Of a stretch of DNA of 64,000 bases, positions 19,956 to 29,775 are shown piece after piece (position 1 is the first letter of the stretch; every line of letters begins with the position of its first letter). Both the position numbers and the translations under genes were made by a program. The notes below the pieces were generated by a model that was not told the origin of the DNA, did not search any database, and saw only the letters and a program-made list of their open reading frames with translations. The stretch is from Oceaniradius stylonematis (lineage in GTDB: Bacteria > Pseudomonadota > Alphaproteobacteria > Rhizobiales > Rhizobiaceae), in assembly GCF_003149475.2 (NCBI RefSeq), contig NZ_QFWV02000008.1:416980-480979 (forward strand), read 5' to 3'.

Positions 19956-20429
19956 CTAGTCTCCGCCTTCGCCAAGATGTTCGGACACGCCGTCGAGCAA
20001 TTCGCCAAAGCCGTCCAGTTCGTCCGGACCGAGGCCGCCGAGCATCTCGTCGAGCCAGGCCTCATGGGCTTGCGCCAGTTCGGCGAAGGCCGACTGGCCC
20101 GCCGGCGTCAGCCGCACCAGTTGCGCCCGGCGGTCGCCGGGCACCGCAACCCGAAGCGCCAGCCCGTCCTGCGTCAGACGGTCGACGATGCCGGTGACAT
20201 TGCCGTTGGACACTTTCAGAAGGCCGGAGATTTCGCTCATCTTCAGACCGTCGGGAAACCGGGCCAGCGCCGACATGACATCGAAACGCGGCAGGGTGGA
20301 CCCGTATTGGTCGCGCAGCCGCCGCCGGATCTCGGCTTCGATCGAGCTTTGCGCCTTCAAAAACCGCAGCCACAGACGCAGCCTCTGCTTGGAGAGCGGT
20401 TCGCTGGTCGGGTGGGTCTTGGGCATCAT
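19956..20429 (-). CDS. MarR-family transcriptional regulator
   Basis: A 157-residue winged-helix regulator with [41 protein letters not shown] in sequence (read in pieces; helix-turn-helix about residues 60-85) and the wing [13 protein letters not shown]. It sits inside the operon, overlapping the SDR stop by four bases. MarR proteins of aromatic-CoA operons usually respond to the CoA thioester. The inverted repeat at 23522-23549 in the operon promoter is its likely operator. Confidence 0.88.
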   Translation of the reverse strand: MMPKTHPTSEPLSKQRLRLWLRFLKAQSSIEAEIRRRLRDQYGSTLPRFDVMSALARFPDGLKMSEISGLLKVSNGNVTGIVDRLTQDGLALRVAVPGDRRAQLVRLTPAGQSAFAELAQAHEAWLDEMLGGLGPDELDGFGELLDGVSEHLGEGGD

Positions 20430-21181
20430 ATCTCGCCCCCGGATATGCTCAGCGCGTGGCCGTTGACGGACCGGGCGGCGTCGCTGGCCAGCCACAGCGC
20501 GGTCTGCGCCACCTCGTCGGGCTGGATGAAACGTCCCTGCGGGTTGCCGGCACGCAGCGATTTTGCGGCCTCTTCGGCGCTCTTGCCGGTTTTCGCCACG
20601 ATCGTTTCGATGGACCGATCCAGAAGCGGTGTCTCGATGAAGCCGGGGCAGATGGCATTCACGGTGATGCCGGTGCGCGCCAGTTCGATCGCCAGCGCCC
20701 GCGTCAGCCCGACGACGCCGTGCTTGGCGGCGCAATAGCCCGACACATAGCCATAACCCTTCAGCCCGGCTGTCGAGGCGGTGGCGATCATGCGTCCCCA
20801 GCCAAGCGCCTGCATGTCGGCAAGCGCGGCCTTGTAGGCGTTGAAGACGCCCGTGACGTTGACCGCAAGCATGACATCGAGATCGATCGCCTGCATCGCC
20901 GCGAACGGTTTGGACGCGGCGTCGCCGGCATTGGCGACAACGATCGACACCGGCCCGCAGGCGTCCCGCGCAGCCTCGAAGGCCTTTGTCACCGCGTCGG
21001 CGTCGGTGACATCGCATAGCTGGTAGCCGATCCTTTCATGTTCGGCCTGCGCGCGTAGCGGCTCTTCGCGCCGGCCCATCACGGTGACCACCGCGCCGGC
21101 ATCGGCGAAGGCGCGCGCGGTCGCCGCCCCGACGCCAGAGCCACCGCCCGTTATCACCGCATGCCGGCCATCGAGCGTCAT
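20426..21181 (-). CDS. SDR-family oxidoreductase of the anthraniloyl-CoA operon
   Basis: A 251-residue classical short-chain dehydrogenase: TGGGSGVG cofactor motif, NAGD, and the YCAAK active site. The ATG at 21181 overlaps the stop of the monooxygenase/reductase gene. In a 2-aminobenzoyl-CoA pathway it would fit as the 3-hydroxyacyl-CoA-type or cyclic ketone/alcohol dehydrogenase; this is inferred from position only. Confidence 0.85.
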   Translation of the reverse strand: MTLDGRHAVITGGGSGVGAATARAFADAGAVVTVMGRREEPLRAQAEHERIGYQLCDVTDADAVTKAFEAARDACGPVSIVVANAGDAASKPFAAMQAIDLDVMLAVNVTGVFNAYKAALADMQALGWGRMIATASTAGLKGYGYVSGYCAAKHGVVGLTRALAIELARTGITVNAICPGFIETPLLDRSIETIVAKTGKSAEEAAKSLRAGNPQGRFIQPDEVAQTALWLASDAARSVNGHALSISGGEI

Positions 21182-23472
21182 ACGCGCACCGCCATGTCCG
21201 CCTCGCGGTCGGCCAGCCGCCAAAGCTGGTCGCGGCCGGCGAGATAGGGATCGGGCCATTTCTCGTGGCGGTCGCCGATCGCGGCGCCGGCGTGAACGGT
21301 CCAGTAGGGATCGGCCAGATGCGGCCGTGCCAGGCAGACCAGATCGGCGCGTCCCGCCATCAGGATCGAATTGACGTGATCGGCTTCGTAGATGTTGCCG
21401 ACCGCCATGGTGGCGACCCCGGTCTCGTTGCGGATGCGGTCGGAGAACGGCGTCTGGAACATGCGGCCATAGACCGGCCGGGCATCGGTCGAGGTCTGGC
21501 CGGCCGAAACATCGATGATATCGGCGCCGGCCTGCTCGAACATGCGCGCGATCTCGACCGCTTCATCCGGCGTCACGCCTTCCTCGCCGACCCAGTCGTG
21601 CGCGGAAATCCGCACCGACATCGGCTTGTCGGCGGGCCATGCCGCGCGCATCGCCGCGAACAGTTCCAGCGGCCAGCGCATCCGGTTTTCGAGGCTGCCG
21701 CCATACGCGTCGCTGCGCCGGTTGGACAATGGCGAGATGAAGGACGAGACCAGATAGCCGTGCGCCGCGTGCAGCTCGATCATGTCGAAGCCGGCCCGGT
21801 CCGCCATTTCGGCCGCGGCGACGAACTGGTCGCGCACCATGTCCATGTCGGCCCGGCTCATCTCGCGCGGCGCCGGGTTGCGGTCCGACCACGGGATCGG
21901 TGACGCCGAGACGGTTTCCCAATTGCCGTCGGGCAACGGCGCGTCCATTTCCTCCCACCCAAGCTGGGTCGAGCCCTTGCGGCCCGAATGGCCGATCTGG
22001 CAGCAGATTTTCGCGTCGGTCTCGGCGTGAACGAACTCGGTCAGCCGGCGCCAGGCGGCTTCATGGTCGGGCGCGTAAAGTCCCGGGCAGCCGGGCGTGA
22101 TCCGCCCTTCGGGAGAGACGCAGGTCATCTCGGTATAGACGAGCCCCGCCCCGCCCTTGGCGCGCTCCGCGTAATGGACGAAATGCCAGTCGGTCGGACA
22201 ACCGTCGACGGCCTTATACTGGGCCATGGGCGAAACGACGACGCGGTTCTTGAGGTCCATGCGGCGCAGCCTGAACGGCGCGAACATCGGCGCGCGCACC
22301 GGCGCGTTGGCGCCAACGCCCGCCTTTTCCTGAAACCATTTCTCCGCCGAGCGCAGCCAGTCGGGATCGCGCAGGCGCAGATTTTCATGGCTGATCCGCT
22401 GCGACCGGGTCAGCATCGAATAGTAGAACTGCACCGGATCGAGATGCAGATAGCGATCGACATGCTCGAACCATTCCAGCGAGTTGCGCGCCGCCGATTG
22501 CAGCCGCAGCACTTCCAGCCGCCGTTCGTCCTCATATTTGGCGAACGCCGCCGTCATATCGGCCTCGGTGTGCAGATATTCGGCGAGCGCGATGGCGGAT
22601 TCGAACGCCAGCTTGGTGCCCGACCCGATGGAGAAATGCGCGGTCGCCGCCGCATCGCCCAGCAGAACGACGTTCTCGTGGCTCCACTTTTCGCACAGCA
22701 CCCGGGGAAAACGCAGCCAGGCCGAACCGCGAATGTGGTTGGCGTTGGTCATCAGACTGTGACCGCCCAGATGATCCTTGAAGATCGCCTCGCAGACGGC
22801 GATGCTCTCTTCTTGGCTCATCTGCCCGAAGCCGAACGCGTCGAACGTGTCCTGCGCGCACTCGACGATGAACGTCGCGGTGTCGTCATCGAACTGGTAG
22901 GCGTGGGCCCAGACCCAGCCATGTTCGGTCTGCTCGAATATGAAGGTGAAGGCGTCGGCGAAGGTCTGGCGCGTGCCGAGCCAGACGAACTGGCACAGCC
23001 GCTGCTCGATGTCCGGCTTGAACGTGTCGGCGTAGAGCGTCCGCGTCTTGGAGTTCAGCCCGTCGCTGGCGACGACAAGATCGAAGTCGCGCCGGTAATC
23101 CTCGGCGCTCTCGATCTCGGTCTCAAAGCGCATCTCGATGCCCAGTTCGCGGGCGCGATCCTGCAGCAGCTCCAGCAGCTTCATGCGGCCGATGCCGCAA
23201 AAGCCGTGCCCGGTGGAGACCAGCCGCTGCCCCTGGAAATGAAGCGCGATATCGTCCCAATAGGCGAAGTTCGCGCCGATTGCCCTGGCGCTGGCCGGGT
23301 CGTTGTCCGCCAGATTCTCCAGCGTCTCGTCGGACAGAACCACGCCCCATCCGAACGTGTCGTCCGGCCGGTTGCGCTCGATGACGACGATGTCGTGCGA
23401 CGGATCCCGAAGCTTCATCGAGATCGCGAAATACAGGCCTGCCGGCCCTCCTCCCAGGCATGCGATGCGCAT
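21178..23472 (-). CDS. abmA: 2-Aminobenzoyl-CoA monooxygenase/reductase (bifunctional)
   Basis: A 764-residue two-domain flavoprotein. Residues 1 to about 380 are a single-component FAD aromatic hydroxylase ([11 protein letters not shown] dinucleotide motif, [20 protein letters not shown] loop). From about 385 onwards it is an old-yellow-enzyme FMN reductase ([33 protein letters not shown]). This fusion is known for 2-aminobenzoyl-CoA monooxygenase/reductase, which hydroxylates and then reduces the ring; databases often call it salicylyl-CoA 5-hydroxylase. The ATG at 23472 follows AGGGAGAGG. First gene of the minus-strand operon. Confidence 0.9.
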   Translation of the reverse strand: MRIACLGGGPAGLYFAISMKLRDPSHDIVVIERNRPDDTFGWGVVLSDETLENLADNDPASARAIGANFAYWDDIALHFQGQRLVSTGHGFCGIGRMKLLELLQDRARELGIEMRFETEIESAEDYRRDFDLVVASDGLNSKTRTLYADTFKPDIEQRLCQFVWLGTRQTFADAFTFIFEQTEHGWVWAHAYQFDDDTATFIVECAQDTFDAFGFGQMSQEESIAVCEAIFKDHLGGHSLMTNANHIRGSAWLRFPRVLCEKWSHENVVLLGDAAATAHFSIGSGTKLAFESAIALAEYLHTEADMTAAFAKYEDERRLEVLRLQSAARNSLEWFEHVDRYLHLDPVQFYYSMLTRSQRISHENLRLRDPDWLRSAEKWFQEKAGVGANAPVRAPMFAPFRLRRMDLKNRVVVSPMAQYKAVDGCPTDWHFVHYAERAKGGAGLVYTEMTCVSPEGRITPGCPGLYAPDHEAAWRRLTEFVHAETDAKICCQIGHSGRKGSTQLGWEEMDAPLPDGNWETVSASPIPWSDRNPAPREMSRADMDMVRDQFVAAAEMADRAGFDMIELHAAHGYLVSSFISPLSNRRSDAYGGSLENRMRWPLELFAAMRAAWPADKPMSVRISAHDWVGEEGVTPDEAVEIARMFEQAGADIIDVSAGQTSTDARPVYGRMFQTPFSDRIRNETGVATMAVGNIYEADHVNSILMAGRADLVCLARPHLADPYWTVHAGAAIGDRHEKWPDPYLAGRDQLWRLADREADMAVRV

Positions 23473-23521
23473 CTGCCTCTCCCTGCCTCTGGGATCGAAG
23501 CGTGGCACGAGGTTCAATCTA

Positions 23522-23549
23522 TTTCAAGCATAAAATTTCTTGCTTGAAA
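23522..23549. promoter_or_regulatory. Putative MarR operator in the abmA/gcdH divergent promoter
   Basis: Perfect inverted repeat with nine-base arms TTTCAAGCA/TGCTTGAAA and a ten-base AT-rich spacer; arm centres are 19 bases apart. Each arm contains a TTGAAA that can serve as a -35 element for the divergent promoters, so binding would block both. Inferred target of the MarR protein at 19956-20429. Confidence 0.65.
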
Positions 23550-23572
23550 CATATCGCTCGGAACGATAGCCT
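23544..23572 (+). promoter_or_regulatory. Putative sigma-70 promoter of glutaryl-CoA dehydrogenase
   Basis: TTGAAA at 23544-23549, a 17-base spacer and TAGCCT at 23567-23572. The -35 lies inside the right arm of the inverted repeat. The gene starts at 23602 after AAAGGGAGATCGCCG. Confidence 0.45.
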
Positions 23573-23601
23573 CCGCGCACCGCAGCAAAGGGAGATCGCC
23601 G

Positions 23602-24834
23602 ATGGCCGATGCAGCGACGCATGTGGGGCAGACGCCCGAAACCGCCCGCGCCCGCCCGGCACGGCTGAACTGGGAGGACCCGTTTCTCATCGACGACCAG
23701 TTGACCGACGAGGAACGGATGATCCGCGACAGCGCCGCGGCCTATTGTCAGGATCGGCTGTCGTCGCGCGTCGTCGAAGCCAACCGGCACGAAGTGTTCC
23801 ATCGCGAAATCATGAATGAAATGGGCGAGTTGGGCCTGCTCGGCTCGACCATCCCCGAGGAGTATGGCGGCGTCGGCGCCAACTATGTCGGCTACGGCCT
23901 GGTCGCCCGCGAGGTCGAGCGCATCGATTCGGGTTACCGCTCGGCCCTGTCGGTCCAGTCCAGCCTCGTCATGCACCCGATCTTCGCTTATGGCACCGAT
24001 TCCCAGCGGTCGAAATTTCTGCCCAGGCTGGCAAGCGGCGAATGGGTCGGCTGCTTCGGCCTGACCGAGCCCGATCACGGCTCCGACCCCGGCGGCATGA
24101 CCACCCGCGCCAAACCGGTCGATGGCGGTTACCGGCTGTCGGGCGCCAAGAACTGGATCACCAACAGCCCGATCGCAGATGTCTTCATCGTGTGGGCCAA
24201 GTCCGATGCACATGACAACGCCATCAAGGGGTTCATTCTTGAGCGCGGAATGGACGGGCTGGAAACACCGAAGATCGAGGGCAAGTTCAGCCTGCGCGCC
24301 TCGACCACCGGCATGATCCAGATGGACGAGGTCTTCGTGCCCCAGGACAATCTGCTGCCGCACGCCGAGGGCCTGGCCGGCCCGTTCGGCTGCCTCAACC
24401 GCGCCCGCTACGGCATCGCCTGGGGCGCGATGGGCGCCGCCGAAGCCTGCTGGTTTGCGGCGCGCGACTATACGATGGACCGCAAGCAGTTCGGCAAGCC
24501 GCTTGCGGCCACCCAGCTGATCCAGAAGAAGCTGGCCGACATGCAGACCGATATCAGCCTGGGCCTTCTGGGCGCGCTCAGGCTGGGCCGGATGATCGAC
24601 GATCACACGGCTTCAGCCGAACTGATCAGCCTGATGAAGCGGAACAATTGCGGCAGGGCGCTGGCGATCGCGCGCGAGGCGCGCGACATGCATGGCGGCA
24701 ACGGCATTTCGGACGAATATGGCGTCATCCGGCACGTGATGAACCTCGAGGCGGTCAACACCTATGAGGGCACGCACGACGTGCACGCGCTGATCCTCGG
24801 CCGCGGCCAGACCGGCCTGCAGGCGTTCCAGTAA
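23602..24834 (+). CDS. gcdH: Glutaryl-CoA dehydrogenase
   Basis: A 410-residue acyl-CoA dehydrogenase that oxidatively decarboxylates glutaryl-CoA to crotonyl-CoA. Its family-specific C-terminus is [20 protein letters not shown], with the catalytic Glu in YEGT. N-terminal [14 protein letters not shown] and mid-chain [15 protein letters not shown] and [18 protein letters not shown] also match GcdH. It is divergent from the 2-aminobenzoyl-CoA operon and shares its operator region, consistent with glutaryl-CoA or a related C5-dicarboxylic intermediate from ring cleavage. Confidence 0.92.
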   Translation: MADAATHVGQTPETARARPARLNWEDPFLIDDQLTDEERMIRDSAAAYCQDRLSSRVVEANRHEVFHREIMNEMGELGLLGSTIPEEYGGVGANYVGYGLVAREVERIDSGYRSALSVQSSLVMHPIFAYGTDSQRSKFLPRLASGEWVGCFGLTEPDHGSDPGGMTTRAKPVDGGYRLSGAKNWITNSPIADVFIVWAKSDAHDNAIKGFILERGMDGLETPKIEGKFSLRASTTGMIQMDEVFVPQDNLLPHAEGLAGPFGCLNRARYGIAWGAMGAAEACWFAARDYTMDRKQFGKPLAATQLIQKKLADMQTDISLGLLGALRLGRMIDDHTASAELISLMKRNNCGRALAIAREARDMHGGNGISDEYGVIRHVMNLEAVNTYEGTHDVHALILGRGQTGLQAFQ

Positions 24835-24837
24835 GCC

Positions 24838-26799
24838 ATGGCCGTCACGCTTGAACGGGACGGCGATTGCGCCGTCGTCACGATCGACAACCCGCCGGTG
24901 AATGCGGCGTCACACGCCGTCCGCCAGGGGTTGATGGAAGCCGTTGCTACCTGCGACGCCGACCCGGCCGTCCGCACCGTCATCCTGCGCTGCACGGGCC
25001 GGACATTCGTCGCCGGCGCCGATATTCGCGAGTTCGGCCAGCCGCCGAAGGAACCGCATCTGCCCGACGTGGTCGCGGCGATCGAGACAGCCGACACGCC
25101 ATGGATCGCCGCGATCCACGGCACCGCGCTTGGAGGCGGGCTCGAACTGGCCATGGCATGCCGCGCGCGGATTGCCGCCGACGACGCAAAATTGGGTCTG
25201 CCGGAAGTCAATCTCGGCCTGATCCCCGGTGCCGGCGGCACAGTGCGGTTGCCGCGTCTGGTGCCGGCAGAGACCGCGCTGACGATGGTCGCCGGCGGAA
25301 AGCCGGTCGGCGCGGCGCAGGCGCATCGCGCCGGGCTGGTTGATGAAGTCGCCGAAGGCGACCTTCTGGCCGCCGCACGGGACATGGCGCGATCGACGAC
25401 CGGCGACGAGCCGCGAACGCTTGAACGTCCGGTCCGGCACCCGGCGGATGCGGACTCCTTCGCCGCCCAGAAGGCCAAGCTGATTGCCAAGGCGCGCGGG
25501 CAGCAATCGATCGAAGCGGCCGTGCACGCCGTCGCACGCGCTCTCGAATTGCCGGCCGACGAGGCTCTGGCCGCCGAGCGCGATGCTTTCCTTGAATTGA
25601 AAGCCTCCGATCAGTCGGCGGCGCTGCGGCACATCTTCATGGCGGAACGGGCGACGCTGTCCGATCCGCGCTGCAAGGGCAGACCGCACCCGTTCGGCAC
25701 TGTCGGCGTGATCGGCGGCGGCACCATGGGCGCAGGCATCGCTGCGGCCTGCCTTCTGTCCGGTCTGACCGTGATCCTCGTCGAGCGCGACGGCGAAGCC
25801 GCGCAGGCCGCACACGAACGCGTGTCGTCGATCCTCGATCAAAGCGCCAGGCGCGGCATCGTCGATGAGACGATGCGCGCCGCTATCGGCAACCGCTTTT
25901 CGGCCCATGACGGCTATGCCCCGCTGTCGCGGGCCGATCTGGTCATCGAGGCGATCTTCGAGGAGATGGACGTCAAGAAAGCCGTTTTCGCCACCCTCGA
26001 CACTGTCACAAAGGCCGATGCGATCCTGGCGACCAACACTTCCTATCTCGACGTCAACGCCATCGCGTCCACTGTCGCCGATCCCTCGCGTGTCATCGGT
26101 CTGCACTTCTTTTCGCCGGCCCACATCATGAAGCTTCTGGAAATCGTCGTGCCGGACCGCGTCGCCGACGATGTCGTGGCCACCGCCGCGGCATTCGCAA
26201 AGCGCCTGAGAAAAACCGCGGTCCTGTCCGGTGTGTGCGACGGTTTTATCGCAAACCGCATCATGTCCGCCTATCGGCGGGAGGCCGATTACCTGATCGA
26301 GGACGGCGCACTGCCCGCAGATGTCGACCGCGCCATGCGCGACTTCGGCTTTCCCATGGGCGTCTTCGAGATGCAGGATCTGGCCGGCCTCGACATCGCC
26401 TGGGCGATGCGCAAGCGGCGCGCCGCCACCCGCGATCCAAACGAACGCTATGTGGCGATCGCCGACAAGCTCTGCGAACAGGGCCGCTTCGGCCGCAAGA
26501 CCGGCGCCGGCTGGTATCGCTACGAAGACGCAAAGCCGGTTGCCGATCCCGAGGTGACCGCGCTGATCGACGCCGAACGCGCACGCAAGGGCATCGAGCC
26601 CGCCAGTCTGCCGGACGACGCGATCATGGACCGCATCGTGTCGGCCATGCAGAGCGAGGCGCAAAAGGTTCTCGACGAAGGCATTGCGTCCGGGCCGGGC
26701 GATATCGATGTCGTCATGACCAGCGGCTACGGGTTTCCGCGCTGGCGCGGCGGGCCGATGTTCATGAAGGCGCGGCAGGACGCCGGGGAGCGCGCCTAG
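24838..26799 (+). CDS. FadB-like enoyl-CoA hydratase/3-hydroxyacyl-CoA dehydrogenase fusion
   Basis: A 653-residue bifunctional beta-oxidation enzyme. The N-terminal crotonase domain has TFVAGADIREFG and the catalytic GTALGGGLELAMAC and LPEVNLGLIPGAGGT segments (two Glu). A 3-hydroxyacyl-CoA dehydrogenase Rossmann domain begins near residue 295 (VGVIGGGTMGAGIAAAC), with the His-containing GLHFFSPAHIMKLLEIV and FIANRIMSAYRREA. Three bases after gcdH, so co-transcribed. It would convert crotonyl-CoA and ring-derived enoyl-CoAs to acetoacetyl-CoA. Confidence 0.92.
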   Translation: MAVTLERDGDCAVVTIDNPPVNAASHAVRQGLMEAVATCDADPAVRTVILRCTGRTFVAGADIREFGQPPKEPHLPDVVAAIETADTPWIAAIHGTALGGGLELAMACRARIAADDAKLGLPEVNLGLIPGAGGTVRLPRLVPAETALTMVAGGKPVGAAQAHRAGLVDEVAEGDLLAAARDMARSTTGDEPRTLERPVRHPADADSFAAQKAKLIAKARGQQSIEAAVHAVARALELPADEALAAERDAFLELKASDQSAALRHIFMAERATLSDPRCKGRPHPFGTVGVIGGGTMGAGIAAACLLSGLTVILVERDGEAAQAAHERVSSILDQSARRGIVDETMRAAIGNRFSAHDGYAPLSRADLVIEAIFEEMDVKKAVFATLDTVTKADAILATNTSYLDVNAIASTVADPSRVIGLHFFSPAHIMKLLEIVVPDRVADDVVATAAAFAKRLRKTAVLSGVCDGFIANRIMSAYRREADYLIEDGALPADVDRAMRDFGFPMGVFEMQDLAGLDIAWAMRKRRAATRDPNERYVAIADKLCEQGRFGRKTGAGWYRYEDAKPVADPEVTALIDAERARKGIEPASLPDDAIMDRIVSAMQSEAQKVLDEGIASGPGDIDVVMTSGYGFPRWRGGPMFMKARQDAGERA

Positions 26800-26805
26800 C
26801 GCAGG

Positions 26806-28026
26806 TCAGGTCACCCGCCCGCGCGCCCGATAGGCCGGATCGTCCCACAGACTCCGATCCAGAACGTCGGCCAGAACATCGACGGCACCGCGCACATCGT
26901 CCTCGTCGATATAGAGCGGCGTGAAGCCGAAACGCATGATGTCCGGCGACCGGAAGTCGCCGATCACGTTGCGCGCGATCAGCGCCTGCATCGCCGCATA
27001 GCCGTGTTCGAACGCAAACGAGACCTGGCTGCCGCGCATGGCGGCGTCGCGCGGGCTGGCGAGCGTCAGGTCCGGGCAGCGCGCCTCGACCTCGGCGATG
27101 AACGTCTCGCACAACGCGATGCTCGCCGCGCGCACATCGTTGATGTCGATATCGTCCCAGACCTTGAGCGCTTCGTCGAGCGCGGCGATCTGTATGATCG
27201 GCGGCGTGCCCACCCGCATCCGCTCGATGCCCGATGCCGGCCGATAGTGCGGCTCGAAGGCGAACGGCGCGTCATGGCCCAGCCAGCCGCTCAACGCCGG
27301 CTCGACATCGTCGACAATGTCCGGATGCACCTGAATGAAGGCCGGCGCGCCGGGCCCGCCATTGAGATATTTGTAGGTGCAACCGACGGCAAATTCAGCC
27401 CCGCAGGCCGTCACGTCGACCGGCACGGCGCCGGCACTGTGAGCGAGATCCCAGATCATCACCGCGCCGGCCTCATGGGCAAGCCGGGTGATCGCATCCA
27501 TGTCGTGCATGCGCCCGGTGCGGTAATCGACATGGGTGAGCATCACCGCCGCCACCTCTTCGGTGATGGCACCAGCGACCGCCTCGGGATCGACAACGCG
27601 CAGTTCGTGCCCCTTGTCCAGCTGCCGGATCAGGCCCTCGGCCATATAGAGATCGGTCGGGAAATTGCCGCTGTCGGACAGGATCACACGACGGCCGGGC
27701 CGCATCGCAAGGGCCGCCGACAAGGCCTGATGGACCTTGATCGACAGCGTGTCGCCGAGCACCACCGTGCCTTCCGGCGCACCGATCAGACGGCCGATCC
27801 GGTCGGCGACCGCGACCGGCTGCGCCATCCAGTCATCGACGTTCCAGCCCTTGATCAGGTGTTCGCCCCATTCGTGCCCGACCATCGATGCAAGACGATC
27901 GGGAACCGTGCGCGGCAGCGGGCCGAGCGAATTGCCGTCAAGATAGATCATCCCGTCGGGCAGGTTGAACCGCTGCTTGACGGGAAGCGCTGTCATCGCG
28001 CTTTGCACGCTCGTCGCTCCGCTCAC
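26806..28026 (-). CDS. kynU: Kynureninase
   Basis: A 406-residue PLP-dependent hydrolase that cleaves L-kynurenine to anthranilate and L-alanine. Visible: [12 protein letters not shown] near the N-terminus, the metal-free phosphate region, [15 protein letters not shown] (Asp pairing with the PLP ring) and the Schiff-base Lys in [17 protein letters not shown]. The start is the GTG at 28026, overlapping the kynA stop (GTGA) and preceded by AGGGGG. Converges on the fadB-like gene with only 6 bases between. Confidence 0.95.
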   Translation of the reverse strand: MSGATSVQSAMTALPVKQRFNLPDGMIYLDGNSLGPLPRTVPDRLASMVGHEWGEHLIKGWNVDDWMAQPVAVADRIGRLIGAPEGTVVLGDTLSIKVHQALSAALAMRPGRRVILSDSGNFPTDLYMAEGLIRQLDKGHELRVVDPEAVAGAITEEVAAVMLTHVDYRTGRMHDMDAITRLAHEAGAVMIWDLAHSAGAVPVDVTACGAEFAVGCTYKYLNGGPGAPAFIQVHPDIVDDVEPALSGWLGHDAPFAFEPHYRPASGIERMRVGTPPIIQIAALDEALKVWDDIDINDVRAASIALCETFIAEVEARCPDLTLASPRDAAMRGSQVSFAFEHGYAAMQALIARNVIGDFRSPDIMRFGFTPLYIDEDDVRGAVDVLADVLDRSLWDDPAYRARGRVT

Positions 28027-28856
28027 AATTGCCCCCTCACGTTCCACAGTTCGGGAAACAGTTCGACCTCCAGCATCCGGCGCAGGTACTTCACGCCGGA
28101 CGTGCCGCCGGTGCCGCGCTTGAAGCCGATGATCCGCTCGACCGTTGTGACATGGTTGAACCGCCAGCGCCGGAAATAGTCTTCCAGATCGACCAGCTTT
28201 TCCGCCAGTTCGTAAAGCGACCAGTGGCGGCGCGGATCGGTGTAGATCTCGGCCCACGCCGCCATCACGGCATCATCGGCCCGGTGCGGCGCGTCCATGC
28301 GATAGATGCCTGGCGGCAAATCCCGCTCCAGATGGGCGGAGAGTTGGTCGAGCGCGACATGATAGAGCGACTTTTGCGCCAGTTCCGCGGTCAGCCTGGC
28401 ATGCAGTTCGGGCCGGTGTTCATGCACCTTCATCATCGCCGGATTGCGGTTGCCGAGCACGAATTCGATCAGGCGGTATTGATGCGACTGGAACCCGGAC
28501 GATGCGCCGAGGTCCTCGCGGAACGCGGTGTACTCGCTCGGCGTCATCGTGCGCAAAACGTCCCAGGCGCCGTTCAACTGCTCGAAGATGCGGGCAACGC
28601 GCGTCAGCATCTTGAAGACGGGCTGGAAGTCGCCCTTGGCCAGCGCATCGCGCGCCGCGTTCAATTCGTGCAGCGCCAGCCGCATCCAGAGTTCCGAGGT
28701 CTGATGCTGAATGATGAACAGCATCTCGTCATGGGCATCGGACAGCGGGCTTTGCGCGGTCAGGATCGGATCGAGCGACAGATAATCGCCATAGCTCATA
28801 TCCGCGGCAAACGACGTCTTGGCGCCTTCATCGGTCGGATCGTAGGCCTCGGTCAA
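28023..28856 (-). CDS. kynA: Tryptophan 2,3-dioxygenase
   Basis: A 277-residue haem dioxygenase converting L-tryptophan to N-formylkynurenine. Family segments: [34 protein letters not shown] (distal His), [14 protein letters not shown] and the proximal haem His in [20 protein letters not shown], followed by [11 protein letters not shown]. The start is a TTG at 28856 with GGGGAGG seven bases upstream; no in-frame ATG precedes the conserved region. Part of the cupin-FMO-kynB-kynA-kynU operon, but separated from kynB by 108 bases that contain small dyads. Confidence 0.95.
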   Translation of the reverse strand: MTEAYDPTDEGAKTSFAADMSYGDYLSLDPILTAQSPLSDAHDEMLFIIQHQTSELWMRLALHELNAARDALAKGDFQPVFKMLTRVARIFEQLNGAWDVLRTMTPSEYTAFREDLGASSGFQSHQYRLIEFVLGNRNPAMMKVHEHRPELHARLTAELAQKSLYHVALDQLSAHLERDLPPGIYRMDAPHRADDAVMAAWAEIYTDPRRHWSLYELAEKLVDLEDYFRRWRFNHVTTVERIIGFKRGTGGTSGVKYLRRMLEVELFPELWNVRGQL

Positions 28857-28964
28857 AATGCGACCTCCCCATCTCTTGGTGCCAAGCGCAACATGCCGGT
28901 GCCCGGCACCAACCAGGCAAATGCGGTGCCGTCGAACCCTATATGAACCGGCCTAGCCGACAAA

Positions 28965-29768
28965 CTACCCGACAAACATGCGCGTGATCGCGCTGTCGGG
29001 GGCTCGCAGCCCTTCGATCACGGTGAAATGATTGTGATCGCCATCGACCAGACACGCTGTATGCGCATCGAGCCCTTCCCAGACAGTGGCCAGAATGCGC
29101 GCCTGACGGATGAATTCCGGGCGCTCGCCACCGCCGACCCATGCGGTGACGCGCGGCTCGCCGGCCGGCAGGTGCAGAACGGCGCTTTCCGCCGCCGCTT
29201 CCGCCGCGTCCAGTTGCAGCGTGTCGTTCATGGCCGTGTGCATCAACGGCCGCAGATCGTGCAGCCCGCTGATCGACAGCGTGTGTTCGATGCGCGCCAG
29301 AACGTCCGGCGGCAAGGGCGTGTCGTCGCAGATCATGCGGGTGACCAGATGTCCGCCCGCCGAATGGCCCGACAGGCGGATGGGGCCGGCGACACGGTCG
29401 GCGGCGACCGCCAGCGCGCGGCCGATCTGCGCGGTGATCGCGGCGATGCGCGCCTCCGGCGTCAGCGTGTAGCTGGGCAGCGCCACCGCCCATCCCCTGG
29501 CGCGTGCGCCTTCGGCATAGTGCGTCCAGTCCGATTTCGACAACCGCATCCAGTAGCCGCCATGCACGAAGACGGCCAGCCCTTTCGGCGTTTCGTCCGG
29601 CCAGACAATGTCCAGACGTTCACGTGGGGCATCGCCATAGGCGATGTCGGCCTCCACCTTCACCCCGCCGGCGCGATAGGCGGCGGCATCGGCCGCCCAC
29701 CGGCCCGGAAGTTCGCCGGAGCCCGGCACGTGGGCCATGTTGGCGAACGCATCGTCCCAGTCTTTCAT
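28965..29768 (-). CDS. Alpha/beta hydrolase, probable N-formylkynurenine formamidase
   Basis: A 267-residue alpha/beta hydrolase of the arylformamidase type seen in animals and some bacteria. Oxyanion motif VFVHGGYWMRL, nucleophile elbow LSGHSAGGHLV (Ser), and a likely catalytic His in DGDHNHFTVIEG. It would hydrolyse N-formylkynurenine to kynurenine and formate; the position between the monooxygenase and kynA/kynU supports this. It is not the metal-dependent bacterial KynB fold. Confidence 0.85.
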   Translation of the reverse strand: MKDWDDAFANMAHVPGSGELPGRWAADAAAYRAGGVKVEADIAYGDAPRERLDIVWPDETPKGLAVFVHGGYWMRLSKSDWTHYAEGARARGWAVALPSYTLTPEARIAAITAQIGRALAVAADRVAGPIRLSGHSAGGHLVTRMICDDTPLPPDVLARIEHTLSISGLHDLRPLMHTAMNDTLQLDAAEAAAESAVLHLPAGEPRVTAWVGGGERPEFIRQARILATVWEGLDAHTACLVDGDHNHFTVIEGLRAPDSAITRMFVG

Positions 29769-29775
29769 GTCGGCA

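Noticed and set aside
24910-26664. Long minus-strand open frame antisense to the FadB-like gene
   Set aside because: Shadow of GC-rich codon usage; no domains and low-complexity composition.
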